From CADEEN01 sp963751775 (lineage in GTDB: Bacteria > Pseudomonadota > Gammaproteobacteria > Burkholderiales > Burkholderiaceae_C): DNA of 64,000 nt. This document shows, piece by piece, positions 18,603 through 27,718 of this stretch. Location of the stretch: assembly GCA_963751775.1 (NCBI GenBank), contig CAVVVW010000013.1, positions 62,001 to 126,000 of the forward strand. Direction: 5' to 3'. The notes beneath the pieces were generated by a model. The model had not been told where the DNA came from and ran no database searches. It saw only the letters and a program-made list of their open reading frames with translations. How positions within the stretch are numbered: position 1 is the stretch's first letter; every line of letters starts with the position of its first letter. A program made the position numbers and the translations under genes.

Positions 18603-21578
18603 TCAGCGCACGGCGCCGCTCGTCGCAGCCAGCGCTGTGCGCGCCGTCTTGAGCAGCACGGCATCGCCGACCATCGGCGAGCGCGCCAACGCGGCGGCAG
18701 CTCTGGCATGCGCTGCGCGCGCTTGGGCGCTCTGCCCCAGCGCTTCGTGGCCACGCGCGAGCCAGTACGACGCCTCGCCGGCCCAGCGGCTGTCGCCGTT
18801 GGTTTCGCGCCAAAAGCCTTCGGCCAGCTGCAGTGGTGAGAGCGCGTCGGCGGGGCGCCCGAGTCCGAGCAAGGCACGGCCGAGGCAGAGCGAGGCGTCG
18901 GCGCGGTCGGCAGAGATCCGGCTCTGAAAGCGTGCCAGCAGCGTGATGGCTTCGTCGCACGCGCTCTTTGCCTGCGCGTACTCGCCTGCGTCTGCCAGCG
19001 ACAGTCCGAGGTTTGGCAGCGCACGCATGCGATCGATGTCCGCGCGCTGCCCCGAGATGGCAGCGAGGGTTGCATGCCCGTGCCGCACGGCGGAATCCGC
19101 ATCGCCACGCAGCCGGGCGGCCAGCGAACGCAAGTGGCGATACCGCCAGGCGGGTCGGCCGTCCGCCTGGGCTTGTTCGATCGCTTGCAACACATGCTCG
19201 GCCTGCTCGGCCTGTCCCAGGTACAGATGGGCCAGGGCGAGGTCCTCACGCGCGCGCCGGGCAGTGGGGTGCTTGGGCCCGAGCAAACGGTCGATCTCAG
19301 CCAAGGCCGGTTCGATCTCGGGCAGGGCGACTTCAGCGCGGCGGGCCATCAGCAGTGTCATCGCATGGCTCGCACGCGAGGCCGCGACGAAATAGGTGCC
19401 GGGGCTGGCGCGCAACCCGAATATCTTCTCGGCCGCCGCCGCGGCCTCCTGAGCGCGCGCGACCTCACCCGACTCGACCAGGTACTTCACCGTGTTGAGG
19501 GTATGGAAGGCCACTTCGAAGGCGGTGGGCCCGAATCGCGCAGCGGTATCGCGAGCCGCTTGTTCGAGCTGTTCAATGGCTGCCTGCAGTTCACCCAGCT
19601 CGCCCAGCGCTCGGGCCAGAACCGCACGGGCCTGAATCACCGCAGGATGCTGGGCGTCGGCTGCATGCGCTTGACGCGCGAAGTGCAAGGCCTGCTCGGC
19701 AGCAGCCTTGGCGCGGGCCGGTTGATGCGTATATTCGTATGCGAGTGCCAGCAGCGTGGCGGCATCGGCTGTCTGGTCATTGCGCTCGCCCAGATGCTCG
19801 AGCGAGAGCGCCAGTGCCTCCGACGCTGCCGACACGGCATCTTCGTAGCGCCCCGTATCGATCGCGGAGTGCGCCTGCACTTCCAGCGCGACAACCAGCT
19901 GTTCCCTGTCGCCGCCAGCGGCACGCAACAGCGGCACGAGTTCGCGCAGTTCCTCCCGCAACTCGTCATGCCGACCCTGAAACCAGTACAGGCCGAGTCG
20001 CGTCACGCGCACCCGGACGGTGAGCGGATGCAACGCACCGAGCTTCGTGCGCGCCAGGGCGACGGCATCGTCCAGGGTCTTCGCCGCGGGCTCCGTCTCC
20101 TGCAGGTTCTTCAGGCTCTCGCCGATCAGATTGAGCATCTCGATGTGCATCTCGGGGCGATCGGCAAGGTCGCGATCGACGCGCCGCTGCGCGCGCTGCA
20201 GCAGGGCCGTCACCGACATGGGGCCTTCCGAATCCTGGTACGGGTCGGTGTCGCGAAAGATCGATTCGATGAAGCCGCGCACTTCTTCGGCGCGTTGGCG
20301 TTCGGCAACTGCAACCCGCGCTTGCCACACCGCCGCGCCTGCGCCGCCAACGACCGAAAGCACGACCACGGCCGTGACGCTTGCCGAAAGGCGATTGCGG
20401 GCAAAGAACTTGCGCAGCCGATAGCTGCGGCTGTCCGGCCGAGCCAGGACCGGCTGGTCGGTCAAGTGGCGTTCGATGTCGGCACGCATCGCGTCCACCG
20501 TCGCGTAGCGCTCGGCCGGCGCCTTCTTCAGCGCCTTCAGGACGATCGTGTCCAGATCGCCGCGGAGGGCCTTTTGCGTCCTGGCATCGGTGACCGCGGC
20601 GCTCGGGCGCTTCGGATCGGCCTGATCGATGGCCTCTTCGAGTGCGGCACGCGAGTCGCGTTTCAGGTGGTAGGGCCGGCCACCGGTCAGCAACTCGAAC
20701 AACACGACGCCCAGCGAATAGATGTCCGAGGCCGTGCCGATCGGGCGGCCGCCGACTTGTTCGGGTGACGCGTAGTCGGGTGTCAGTGCTCGGCCCGCCT
20801 GCTGCGTCAGCGCCGTCTCGGCCACGGTGCTTTCGGCGACCAGCTTGGCGATGCCGAAGTCCAGCAACTTGGCTTGTCCATCGGCGTCGATCAGGATGTT
20901 GGACGGCTTGAGGTCGCGGTGCACGACAAGGCAGGCGTGTGCATGCGCCACTGCGGCGAGGACCTGGACGAAAATGCGCAGCCGGGCCTGGATGCCGAGC
21001 GATCGGCGCTCACAGTACTGGTCGACGGGCTCGCCCTCGACGAATTCGAGGGCGAGGTAGGGCTGGCCGTCGTCGTCCACACCGGCGTCGTACAGCCGCG
21101 CGATATGGGGATGGTCCAGCGTGGCGAGGATCTCGCGTTCGCGCGCCATGCGCTCGACAAGGTGCGTATGGCGCCATGCCTGGTGCGGCAGCTTCAGGGC
21201 GATGGGCCGGCCATGCAGCATGTCGGTTCGTTCGGCAAGCCAGACGCTGCCCATGCCGCCTTCACCGAGAAGTCGCAACAGCCGGTAGGGGCCGACCCGC
21301 TGCCCCTGCGTGCGGCCCGTTGTCGGCGTATCGTTGGGCGGCGCGGCGAAGGCGTCGGTCTCCACTTTGGACAGGGTGGCAAAGAGCTGCGCTGCTGCAG
21401 TGGCTTCGGCGTGACGCAGCAACTCGCGCAAGCGGGGCTTGAAGTCGGACAAGTCGACCGCCAGGCCATCGAGCCAATCCGAACGCAAGCTCGGCGGCTG
21501 CTCGAGCCCCTCGCGCAACAACTGGCGCAGCGTGGTCCAGGCTTGCGGCGAGAGGTCGAAGTTGGATCGATCGGCCAT
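18603..21578 (-). CDS. Serine/threonine protein kinase with C-terminal TPR repeats
   Basis: 991 residues. An N-terminal 95-residue segment precedes a Hanks-type kinase domain (about 96-370): LLGEGGMGSVWLAE (glycine loop), IALKLP (lysine), HRDLKPSNIL (catalytic loop), LLDFGIAK (DFG), and YASPEQVGG (APE-like). One transmembrane helix follows near residues 410-430 (SASVTAVVVLSVVGGAGAA). The remaining 550 residues are extracytoplasmic helical repeats of TPR type. It follows a sigma factor gene by 21 bp; this pair (sigma factor plus membrane Ser/Thr kinase with TPRs) is common in Burkholderiales, and the kinase may control the sigma factor. Substrates unknown. Confidence 0.9.
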   Translation of the reverse strand: MADRSNFDLSPQAWTTLRQLLREGLEQPPSLRSDWLDGLAVDLSDFKPRLRELLRHAEATAAAQLFATLSKVETDAFAAPPNDTPTTGRTQGQRVGPYRLLRLLGEGGMGSVWLAERTDMLHGRPIALKLPHQAWRHTHLVERMAREREILATLDHPHIARLYDAGVDDDGQPYLALEFVEGEPVDQYCERRSLGIQARLRIFVQVLAAVAHAHACLVVHRDLKPSNILIDADGQAKLLDFGIAKLVAESTVAETALTQQAGRALTPDYASPEQVGGRPIGTASDIYSLGVVLFELLTGGRPYHLKRDSRAALEEAIDQADPKRPSAAVTDARTQKALRGDLDTIVLKALKKAPAERYATVDAMRADIERHLTDQPVLARPDSRSYRLRKFFARNRLSASVTAVVVLSVVGGAGAAVWQARVAVAERQRAEEVRGFIESIFRDTDPYQDSEGPMSVTALLQRAQRRVDRDLADRPEMHIEMLNLIGESLKNLQETEPAAKTLDDAVALARTKLGALHPLTVRVRVTRLGLYWFQGRHDELREELRELVPLLRAAGGDREQLVVALEVQAHSAIDTGRYEDAVSAASEALALSLEHLGERNDQTADAATLLALAYEYTHQPARAKAAAEQALHFARQAHAADAQHPAVIQARAVLARALGELGELQAAIEQLEQAARDTAARFGPTAFEVAFHTLNTVKYLVESGEVARAQEAAAAAEKIFGLRASPGTYFVAASRASHAMTLLMARRAEVALPEIEPALAEIDRLLGPKHPTARRAREDLALAHLYLGQAEQAEHVLQAIEQAQADGRPAWRYRHLRSLAARLRGDADSAVRHGHATLAAISGQRADIDRMRALPNLGLSLADAGEYAQAKSACDEAITLLARFQSRISADRADASLCLGRALLGLGRPADALSPLQLAEGFWRETNGDSRWAGEASYWLARGHEALGQSAQARAAHARAAAALARSPMVGDAVLLKTARTALAATSGAVR

Positions 21579-21599
21579 CGCAGCCTCCGCGCCACCAAG

Positions 21600-22142
21600 C
21601 TACTTCAGTGCCGCCGCCAGGAACAGGCGCGCCTCGTCCCAGTCGCGCCGCACGGTGCGTTCGTTCATGCCGAGCGCCTCGCCGATCTCGGCGTCGGTCA
21701 TGCCGCCGAAGTAGCGCATCTCGACCACGTGAGCCAATCGCTGGTCCACCTTTGCCAGCGCTTCGAGCGCTTCGTGCACGGCCATGATCTCGGTCTCGCT
21801 CGCCTCGCTGCGGCTGCCCACGGCGATGCTGTCGGTCATCGTCACGCGCATGGCATCGCCCCCGCGGCGTTGGCTGCCACGCTCGCGCACCAGGTCGACA
21901 ATGATCGAGCGCATCACCTGACCTGCATAAACGAGAAATCGCGCCCGATCCGGAAATTGGAGCTGGCCGGCACGCGAAAGCCGTAGGTAGGACTCATGCA
22001 CCAGCGCCGTCGTATCGAGCACGGTGTGGTGGCCGCTCGCATACAAGCGCGAATGCGCCATCCGACGCAAATCCTGGTAGGCGAGGTCGAAAAGCGCGTC
22101 CGCGTTACCCGCGGCGGGCGCAAGCGGTTCGTCGTGGTTCAA
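21600..22142 (-). CDS. ECF-type RNA polymerase sigma factor
   Basis: About 180 residues from a TTG codon at 22142, chosen because GGAGG lies 7 bp upstream and the length fits the family; an ATG at 22247 would add 35 residues with no homology-like pattern. Region 2 (ALFDLAYQDLRRMAHSRL near residue 14, TTALVHESYLRL, YAGQVMRSIIVDLVRE) and region 4 (HVVEMRYFGGMTDAEIGEALGMNERTVRRDWDEARLFL near 135-170) are clear. It resembles the sigma-70 ECF-like subgroup that travels with kinase-TPR genes. Confidence 0.88.
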   Translation of the reverse strand: MNHDEPLAPAAGNADALFDLAYQDLRRMAHSRLYASGHHTVLDTTALVHESYLRLSRAGQLQFPDRARFLVYAGQVMRSIIVDLVRERGSQRRGGDAMRVTMTDSIAVGSRSEASETEIMAVHEALEALAKVDQRLAHVVEMRYFGGMTDAEIGEALGMNERTVRRDWDEARLFLAAALK

Positions 22143-22334
22143 GTTCAGCCTCCGCCACAGTTGAGATCCGACCGTCGGGCATCCATCCTCGGCGGCTGCA
22201 ATGGCCAGACTATGAACCGGCGGTCCGCCACCTGTCCATCGCGTCATGGAATTCGAGCACGCGATGCGCCGCCGACGTGGCAGGGCACTGAATCGCCGCG
22301 CCGGCCGCCATCGTCAAGTTCGTGAGTTGATCCC

Positions 22335-23283
22335 TCAGGGCGAACTGAGCCAGGGGTCGACCGTACCACCGCCGAAGCTGGCGAGCAGGAAGTCGACGAA
22401 CGCCCTGGTGCGCGCGGGCACATGCTTGCGCGTCGGCATCGCGGCATACAGCGTGAGCGTGACGCCGCGCCACTGCGGCAGCACGCGCACCAGGCGGCCG
22501 TCGCGCAGCGCCTCGTCGACAACGAACGAGGGCAGACCCGCGATGCCCAGCCCGGCGAGTGCGGCAGCGAGCAGCAGATCGATGTGCCCCGTCGACAGCA
22601 CTGGCTCGGGCGCCGGCAACGTGACCACGGTCGGTGCGGCGCCGCGTTCGGAGGCAGCGGCGTCCCGGTACAGCGTCAAGTCGCGCCGCACGGCCGACGA
22701 CCGCCGGCAGCAGCGCGTCATGCTGCAGCAGGTCGTCCGGCTGTTGCGGCTGCCCGCGCCGCTGCAGGTACGCCGGCGCGGCGCAAATGACGAACGCCGA
22801 ACGTGCGATCGGCCGGGCGACGAAGTCCCCGTCCAGCGCGCGCTCGCCGACGGACACGATGGACACGTCGAAGCTCTGGTCGGCGACGTCGACCGCACCG
22901 GGTGCGGCAATCTCGAGCCCGAGCTGCGGATGCCGGGCCCGAAACCGGGGCAGATGCCGCGCCAGCTGATGCACGGCGAACGCCGGCGGGCACAGGATGC
23001 GCAGCGTCCCGCGCGGTTGTTGCACCGCGGCGCCGGCCAGCGCATCGGCGTCGTCGAGTTCGGCCAGCACTTGCTGGGCGCGCTCCAGGTAGGCCTGGCC
23101 CACCTCGGTCAGCGCGATCCGCCGCGTGGTGCGGTTGAGCAGGCGCGCGCCGAGGTGTTGTTCGAGCTCGGCCACGGTTCGGGTCACCACCGGCGGGGCC
23201 ATGTCGAGGGCCCGCGCAGCGCCGGCCAGGCTGCCTTCGGCAACCACCCGAACGAAGACGCGCAGCGCGCGCAACTGGTCCAT
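22335..23283 (-). CDS. LysR-type transcriptional regulator, one frameshift
   Basis: About 315 residues after repair. The N-terminal winged helix (MDQLRALRVFVRVVAEGSLAGAARALDMAPPVVTRTVAELEQHLG) is intact. The effector domain reads in frame to about residue 195 (LLQHDALLP), then one extra base near 22700 shifts to the frame VRRDLTLYRDAAAS and on to ASFGGGTVDPWLSSP. It is divergent from the secreted-protein gene at 23437, with a 153-bp shared intergenic region, so it may control that gene. The stretch 22143-22334 holds nothing recognisable. Confidence 0.85.
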
Positions 23284-23436
23284 CGCCGCATTGTTCCATC
23301 TGGCGCAAGAGTCCGTGCGCGGCGTACGGCTGTGCGCGGCGGGCGCGGATTTCTAGAGTCTGCACATCGACGCGCCGCCTCCCGAATCTCGCAAGCCGCG
23401 GCGCCTCGGTACCCACCCTCACACAGGAGAACCACC

Positions 23437-24183
23437 TTGAAAACCGCCACCCCCTCCGCCCTGACCCTTGCCGCGCTCGCATTGATTGCCGGTCTCGCCA
23501 GCGCCAAGACTGCCGCTCTCGACGCCGCGGGCGCCGCCCGGCTGGACGCCTATCGCCACGCGCCCGACGCGGCCGGCGAACTGATCTACCGCGGCGCCGT
23601 GTTCGACCAGCACGAGCCGCGCGCACCGGCGCTGTTCAGCTACGAGCGGCGTGTCGGCCCGCACGCAAAGGGTCAGTCCGCGGCGCACATCACGCACGCG
23701 CCGAACGGCGACGTCATCATCGTCGAGGAAGCCGAGTTCGGCCCGGGCTACGCGCTGCAACGGTTCGACGCCACCAACCGGCAGCTGGGCTACAGCGGCT
23801 CGGTCGTGCTCAGCAACGACGGGCGCCGCCTCGACTATCGCCTGCTACAGGATGGCGTGGTCACGAGCGCCACCGAAGACGTCAGCGACCCGGTCGTCAG
23901 CGGACCGTCCTTGCACGGCTTCATCCTGCAGCATTGGGACGCGCTCGCGCGGGGCGAGCGCCTGCCTGTGCGCATGATCGTGATGGCGAAGACGCAGACC
24001 TACGGCTTCGACATCCGCCGGGCCGATACGAAGGCCGGCCGCACGTCGTTCTCGATCACGCCGAGCAACTGGCTCGTGCGCCTGGCGCTCAAGCCCTTGA
24101 CGGTGACCTTCGACTCGGCGACGCGCAACGTCGTGCGCTACGAGGGGCGCGTGCCGCCGATGCAGAGGTCGACGGCAAGATGA
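23437..24183 (+). CDS. Secreted protein of unknown function, divergent from lysR
   Basis: Begins at a TTG codon after AGGAG, giving a signal peptide MKTATPSALTLAALALIAGLASA. About 225 mature residues contain no recognised catalytic motif; patterns such as LIYRGAVFDQHEPRAPALFSYERRV and YGFDIRRADTKAGRTSFSITPSNWLVRLALKPLTVTFDS suggest a beta-rich lipid- or small-molecule-handling fold. The frame stops at 24183, but the +1 frame continues as VDGKMKALDARVDYTMAAAAYR to 24235, suggesting a missing base near 24166. Likely target of the divergent LysR regulator by position. Confidence 0.6.
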   Translation: MKTATPSALTLAALALIAGLASAKTAALDAAGAARLDAYRHAPDAAGELIYRGAVFDQHEPRAPALFSYERRVGPHAKGQSAAHITHAPNGDVIIVEEAEFGPGYALQRFDATNRQLGYSGSVVLSNDGRRLDYRLLQDGVVTSATEDVSDPVVSGPSLHGFILQHWDALARGERLPVRMIVMAKTQTYGFDIRRADTKAGRTSFSITPSNWLVRLALKPLTVTFDSATRNVVRYEGRVPPMQRSTAR

Positions 24184-24277
24184 AGGCACTGGATGCGCGG
24201 GTCGACTACACGATGGCCGCTGCGGCGTACCGCTGAACCAGCGCGGCCTGCGGCCGGGCGCCGGTGCCGCGCTGGGC

Positions 24278-24586
24278 TCAGGTCTTGAGCTTGCGCCCGA
24301 GATGCCGCTCGACCGCGGCCGTCTTGGCCTGCATGCGCCCGCCCGGCCCGGCGCGGTAGTCGATCTTGATGTGCACGCCGATGCGCGGGCAATCGGCCGC
24401 CAGGGTCTCGAAGCAGGCCGTGACGACGGCCATCACCTCGGCCCACTCGCCTTCGAGGATGGTGCCCATCGGCGTGAGCTGGTAGGGCACGCCGCTGCGG
24501 TCGATCACGTCGAGGATGCGCGCGACCTGTGCGCTGACGCTTTCGCCGACGCCGACCGGCGACATCGAGAATTCGAGCAAGACCAT
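24278..24586 (-). CDS. Thiamine-binding-type protein (MTH1187/YqgV family)
   Basis: 102 residues: MVLLEFSMSPVGVGESVSAQVARILDVIDRSGVPYQLTPMGTILEG is the signature of this family (DUF77), which folds as a ferredoxin-like tetramer and binds thiamine or related ligands in characterised members. The C-terminus HIKIDYRAGPGGRM is also typical. Preceded by an AGGAG-like site (rc of ctcct near 24593). No thiamine gene is nearby. Confidence 0.85.
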   Translation of the reverse strand: MVLLEFSMSPVGVGESVSAQVARILDVIDRSGVPYQLTPMGTILEGEWAEVMAVVTACFETLAADCPRIGVHIKIDYRAGPGGRMQAKTAAVERHLGRKLKT

Positions 24587-24759
24587 GGGAGACTCCTATT
24601 TCGCGGCCTGCCTGCCGCTTGCGGGCCATGGCGATGATGCATTCGCCCGCGGCCCGCGCAGTGGCGAATTGTCGTGCTGGCGGCCCGCCGGCTGCGGCAA
24701 ACATGCGCCGAGGTAAGATCGACGCGACATGCGTTAAGGGAGCAGTTGGCCTTACAGCG

Positions 24760-25460
24760 ATGATCGCTTCTTCGCGCTGCCGCGGGCTATGGCTCGCACT
24801 TGTCGGCTTGCTGGTCCTTTCGGCGCTACCCGTGTTCGGGCGGCGCCGCTGGCGCACGCCCGGCATCTTCATGCGATGGTCCTCGGCCAGCTTCATGGCC
24901 ATGAGCTGGCGACGCCGTGTGACCAGGCCCTGCAGCTCAAGCTGTTGGGCATCGGGCAGCGGCTTGACCAGCTTGGACAGGTCGCCACGCTGAATCAACG
25001 TGCGAGCCATGTCGGCCAGCACGCGGGCATCGATGCGATCGGTCTTGGCCAGGTGGCCCATGGCACGCGCGAAGTCGCGCGCCTGGCGCGGATTGATCAC
25101 TGCCACCGGCAGCCCTGCCAGCTGCAGCGCCGTGGCGCAGGCCAGCTCGAAGCCGCCGGTGGCCTCGAACAACACCAGCCCGACGTCCAGGCCAGACAGC
25201 TCGGCCAGCAACACGGCGTAAGCCGCTTCGTCGTTGGCAAGGGCAAGGCTGGGCGTTCGGCCGCTGATGGCCACCTGCAGCGTGGCCATGGCTACGTCGA
25301 CGCCCACGGTGACGCGCGTATCGCTGGTCGGGTTTGGAGACTCCATCCAGATGCAGTCAATCCCAACCCGCTGAGCGACTCGCCGCTGATGCACGGACTG
25401 ATCAAGAACCTCACCGACGACGAGATCGTTGCGCTCGCCGCCTACCTCGAATCGAAGTAG
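24760..25460 (+). pseudogene. Remnant of a secreted cytochrome c gene interrupted by an IS110 fragment
   Basis: At 25362-25460 the plus strand encodes NPLSDSPLMHGLIKNLTDDEIVALAAYLESK followed by a stop, which is the C-terminal helix of a class I cytochrome c (the M of LMHG would be the distal heme ligand). No CxxCH-bearing part precedes it, because 24880-25346 is an antisense IS110 transposase fragment. At 24760-24843 the plus strand encodes a signal-peptide-like MIASSRCRGLWLALVGLLVLSALPVFG, possibly the lost gene's N-terminus. The C-terminal part is well supported; the N-terminal link is inference. Confidence 0.5.
24880..25346 (-). mobile_element. IS110-family transposase fragment (N-terminal DEDD domain only)
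   Basis: Read on the minus strand from an ATG at 25346: VTVGVDVAMATLQVAISG with the first aspartate, LVLFEATGGFELACATALQLAGLPVAVINPRQARDFARAMGHLAKTDRIDARVLADMA with the E and the DxxD-like pair, then LEDHRMK-like sequence. This is the RuvC-like half of an IS110 transposase of usually 300-400 residues. Homology ends near 24880; the serine-containing C-terminal domain is absent, so the copy is dead. Confidence 0.8.
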
Positions 25461-25509
25461 GACCGCTGGCGGCACCGCAGCTGCAGGCTGCGGCGCAACA
25501 GGAGACACC

Positions 25510-27021
25510 ATGTCTGCACAGCCCCGCCCACCCGGCGCCGATCGTTTCGCGCAGCTCGAACAGGGCATCGTCGGGCGCGACCTCAGCATCCCGACGCCGT
25601 ACGGCCCGCGCCGCGTGATCTATGCCGACTGGACCGCCAGCGGGCGCGCCTACGCACCGATCGAGCAGCGCCTGTTGCGCGACTTCGGCCCCTACATCGC
25701 CAACACGCACACCGAGACCAGCTTCACCGGACACGCCATGACCGCCGCCTATCAGCGCGCGCGCGCGCTGATCAAGCAGCATGTGAACGCGGCGCCCGGC
25801 GACGTGCTGCTGGCCACCGGCACCGGCTGCACCGGCGCGATCAACAAGCTGCAGCGCCTGCTCGGGCTGCGCGTGCCGTCCAACTACATCGGCACGGCCA
25901 CGGTGGCGGCGGCCGACCGCCCGCTGGTGCTGATCACGCACATGGAGCACCACTCCAACCACACCACGTGGCTGGAGTGCGAGGTCGATCTGGAAGTGAT
26001 CCCGCCCGATGCGCAGGGCCTGGTCGACGTGCAAGCCATCCCTGCGATCCTGGCCCGCTACCCGGAGCGACGGCTGAAGATCGCGTCGATCACGGCCTGC
26101 TCGAACGTCACCGGCATCGAGACCCCGGTGCACGACATCGCGGCGCTGATGCACGAACACGGCGGGCTGTGCTTCGTCGACTACGCCTGCTCGGCGCCGT
26201 ATGCGGCGATCGACATGCACCCGGCGGACCCGGCGCGTGCGCTGGATGCGATCTTCTTCTCGCCGCACAAGTTTCTCGGCGGGCCCGGGTCGTGCGGCAT
26301 CCTGATCTTCGACCCGCGCCTGTACTCGGCGCAGGTGCCGGACCAGCCGGGCGGCGGCACCGTGACCTGGACCAACCCCTGGCACGAGCACCGCTACCAC
26401 GACGCCATCGAAGTGCGCGAGGACGGCGGCACGCCGGGCTTCCTGCAACTCATCCGCGCCGCGCTGGCGGTGCAATTGAAGGAATCGCTGGGCGTGCAGC
26501 GCATCGCCGCGCGCGAACACGCGATCGTGCGCCAGGTGTTCGAGCGGCTGGACCGCATGCCGCGCGTGGTGGTGCTGGCCGGGCAACACCGCGACCGGCT
26601 GCCGGTGTTCTCGTTCTACCTGCCGGGCCTGCACTACAACCTGGTGGTGCGCCTGCTCAACGATCGCTTCGGCATCCAGGCCCGCGGCGGCTGCTCGTGC
26701 GCCGGCACCTACGGGCATTACCTGCTCAACGTCGATGTCGACCACTCGCAACGCATCACCTCGCGCATCGACGCCGGCGACCTGACCGACAAGCCCGGCT
26801 GGGTACGGGTGTCGTTCCACCCGGCGATGAGCGATGCCGAGGTCGGCGCGGTGTGCGACGCGATCGAACAGATTGCCCAGTACGGCGACGACTGGGCCGC
26901 CGACTACCGGCACATTCCGCGGCTGAACGACTACGAGCATGTCGGCGGGCCGGCGCCGGTCGAGGCGCTGGTCGCGGATTGGTTCGACATGCCAGACCAG
27001 GCCGCTACGCAGTACGTGTAG
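25510..27021 (+). CDS. Class V aminotransferase (SufS/cysteine-desulfurase-like, PLP-dependent)
   Basis: 503 residues. N-terminus YADWTASGRAYAPIE near residue 38, cofactor-binding HMEHHSNHTTWLE near 146-158, SITACSNVTG near 198, the aspartate in FVDYACSAPY near 223-232, and the PLP lysine in FFSPHKFLGGPGSCG near 255-269. The cysteine-bearing loop RGGCSCAGTYGHYL near 396-409 is where cysteine desulfurases have their catalytic cysteine, but the protein is about 90 residues longer than SufS and could act on another amino acid. The start follows GGAGACACC. It stands alone between two decayed insertion sequences. Confidence 0.85.
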   Translation: MSAQPRPPGADRFAQLEQGIVGRDLSIPTPYGPRRVIYADWTASGRAYAPIEQRLLRDFGPYIANTHTETSFTGHAMTAAYQRARALIKQHVNAAPGDVLLATGTGCTGAINKLQRLLGLRVPSNYIGTATVAAADRPLVLITHMEHHSNHTTWLECEVDLEVIPPDAQGLVDVQAIPAILARYPERRLKIASITACSNVTGIETPVHDIAALMHEHGGLCFVDYACSAPYAAIDMHPADPARALDAIFFSPHKFLGGPGSCGILIFDPRLYSAQVPDQPGGGTVTWTNPWHEHRYHDAIEVREDGGTPGFLQLIRAALAVQLKESLGVQRIAAREHAIVRQVFERLDRMPRVVVLAGQHRDRLPVFSFYLPGLHYNLVVRLLNDRFGIQARGGCSCAGTYGHYLLNVDVDHSQRITSRIDAGDLTDKPGWVRVSFHPAMSDAEVGAVCDAIEQIAQYGDDWAADYRHIPRLNDYEHVGGPAPVEALVADWFDMPDQAATQYV

Positions 27022-27298
27022 GCCGCACGGTATAGCGTTGTCTTGCCTTTCCCGTCATCCAACGCTAGCCTCCCGCCGTGAGTCGCCCTCTGCGCAGCGC
27101 GAGATTGCCAGGATGCAATGACCGGACGTGCACGGCGCGTTGTCAGTGTCGCGTGGCGGGCAGTAGATAGCGGGCCTAGAAAAGGCAACAAGGGCGACGA
27201 GGCATTTGGTGAAATGGGAAACCTGATCCCAATGCCGCCAACGCCGTGCGCAGGCCTTAAAGTTGGCGGCCGCGGCACTGCGCACCAGCCGCTCGGCA

Positions 27299-27502
27299 CT
27301 AGTAGTTCATGTGGCAAGCCACGCAGCCTGAGGACCCGGAAAGCAACCCAAATGCGTACTGCAGGATTGAAGAGTAAGTGGCTTCAAGTGAATGACCAGT
27401 TGTGGTCGGTGATGCAGTGGCACCGTAGGTGGACACTCCTGTGGCTACCAAGAGCAATGCAACGGCAATAAGAGTTGCGTTTCGTAAAGTTTGAACACTC
27501 AT
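27299..27502 (-). CDS. Tiny exported protein ending in a CxxCH motif
   Basis: 67 residues with a good ribosome site (AAAGGAG, 5 bp before ATG). The signal sequence NATLIAVALLLVATGVSTYGATA is followed by about 40 mature residues ending SSGCVACHMNY. The CVACH motif is the attachment site of c-type heme, here five residues from the C-terminus. Base composition is lower in GC than the neighbours. It could be a monoheme peptide, or the truncated start of a larger cytochrome whose remainder was lost. Nothing was recognised in 27022-27298 or 27503-27718. Confidence 0.5.
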   Translation of the reverse strand: MSVQTLRNATLIAVALLLVATGVSTYGATASPTTTGHSLEATYSSILQYAFGLLSGSSGCVACHMNY

Positions 27503-27718
27503 GGCTGCTCCTTTGAACTACGAGTGGCGTGGGCCAGATGGGAAAGCTTTCCACATTTGGGGGGGCCTGCCAAGGCTGGGGGTCCGAGCTGACAGGTTGG
27601 GGTCAAGTCTCGCATTGCCCCTCATCCAACGCAAGCGTCCCGCCGTGGGCCGCCCGCCGCGCATCTCGAGAAGGTCAGGGCGAAATGCACCGGGTCAGAT
27701 ATCGCTTTGAAAGTTGAG

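Noticed and set aside
25347..25509. Complete IS110 element
   Set aside because: Only the N-terminal half of the transposase is present and no matching ends were seen; scored as a fragment.
27118..27471. 117-residue plus-strand frame opposite the CxxCH gene
   Set aside because: No ribosome site, no recognisable motif, and the minus-strand frame has a clear ribosome site and signal peptide.
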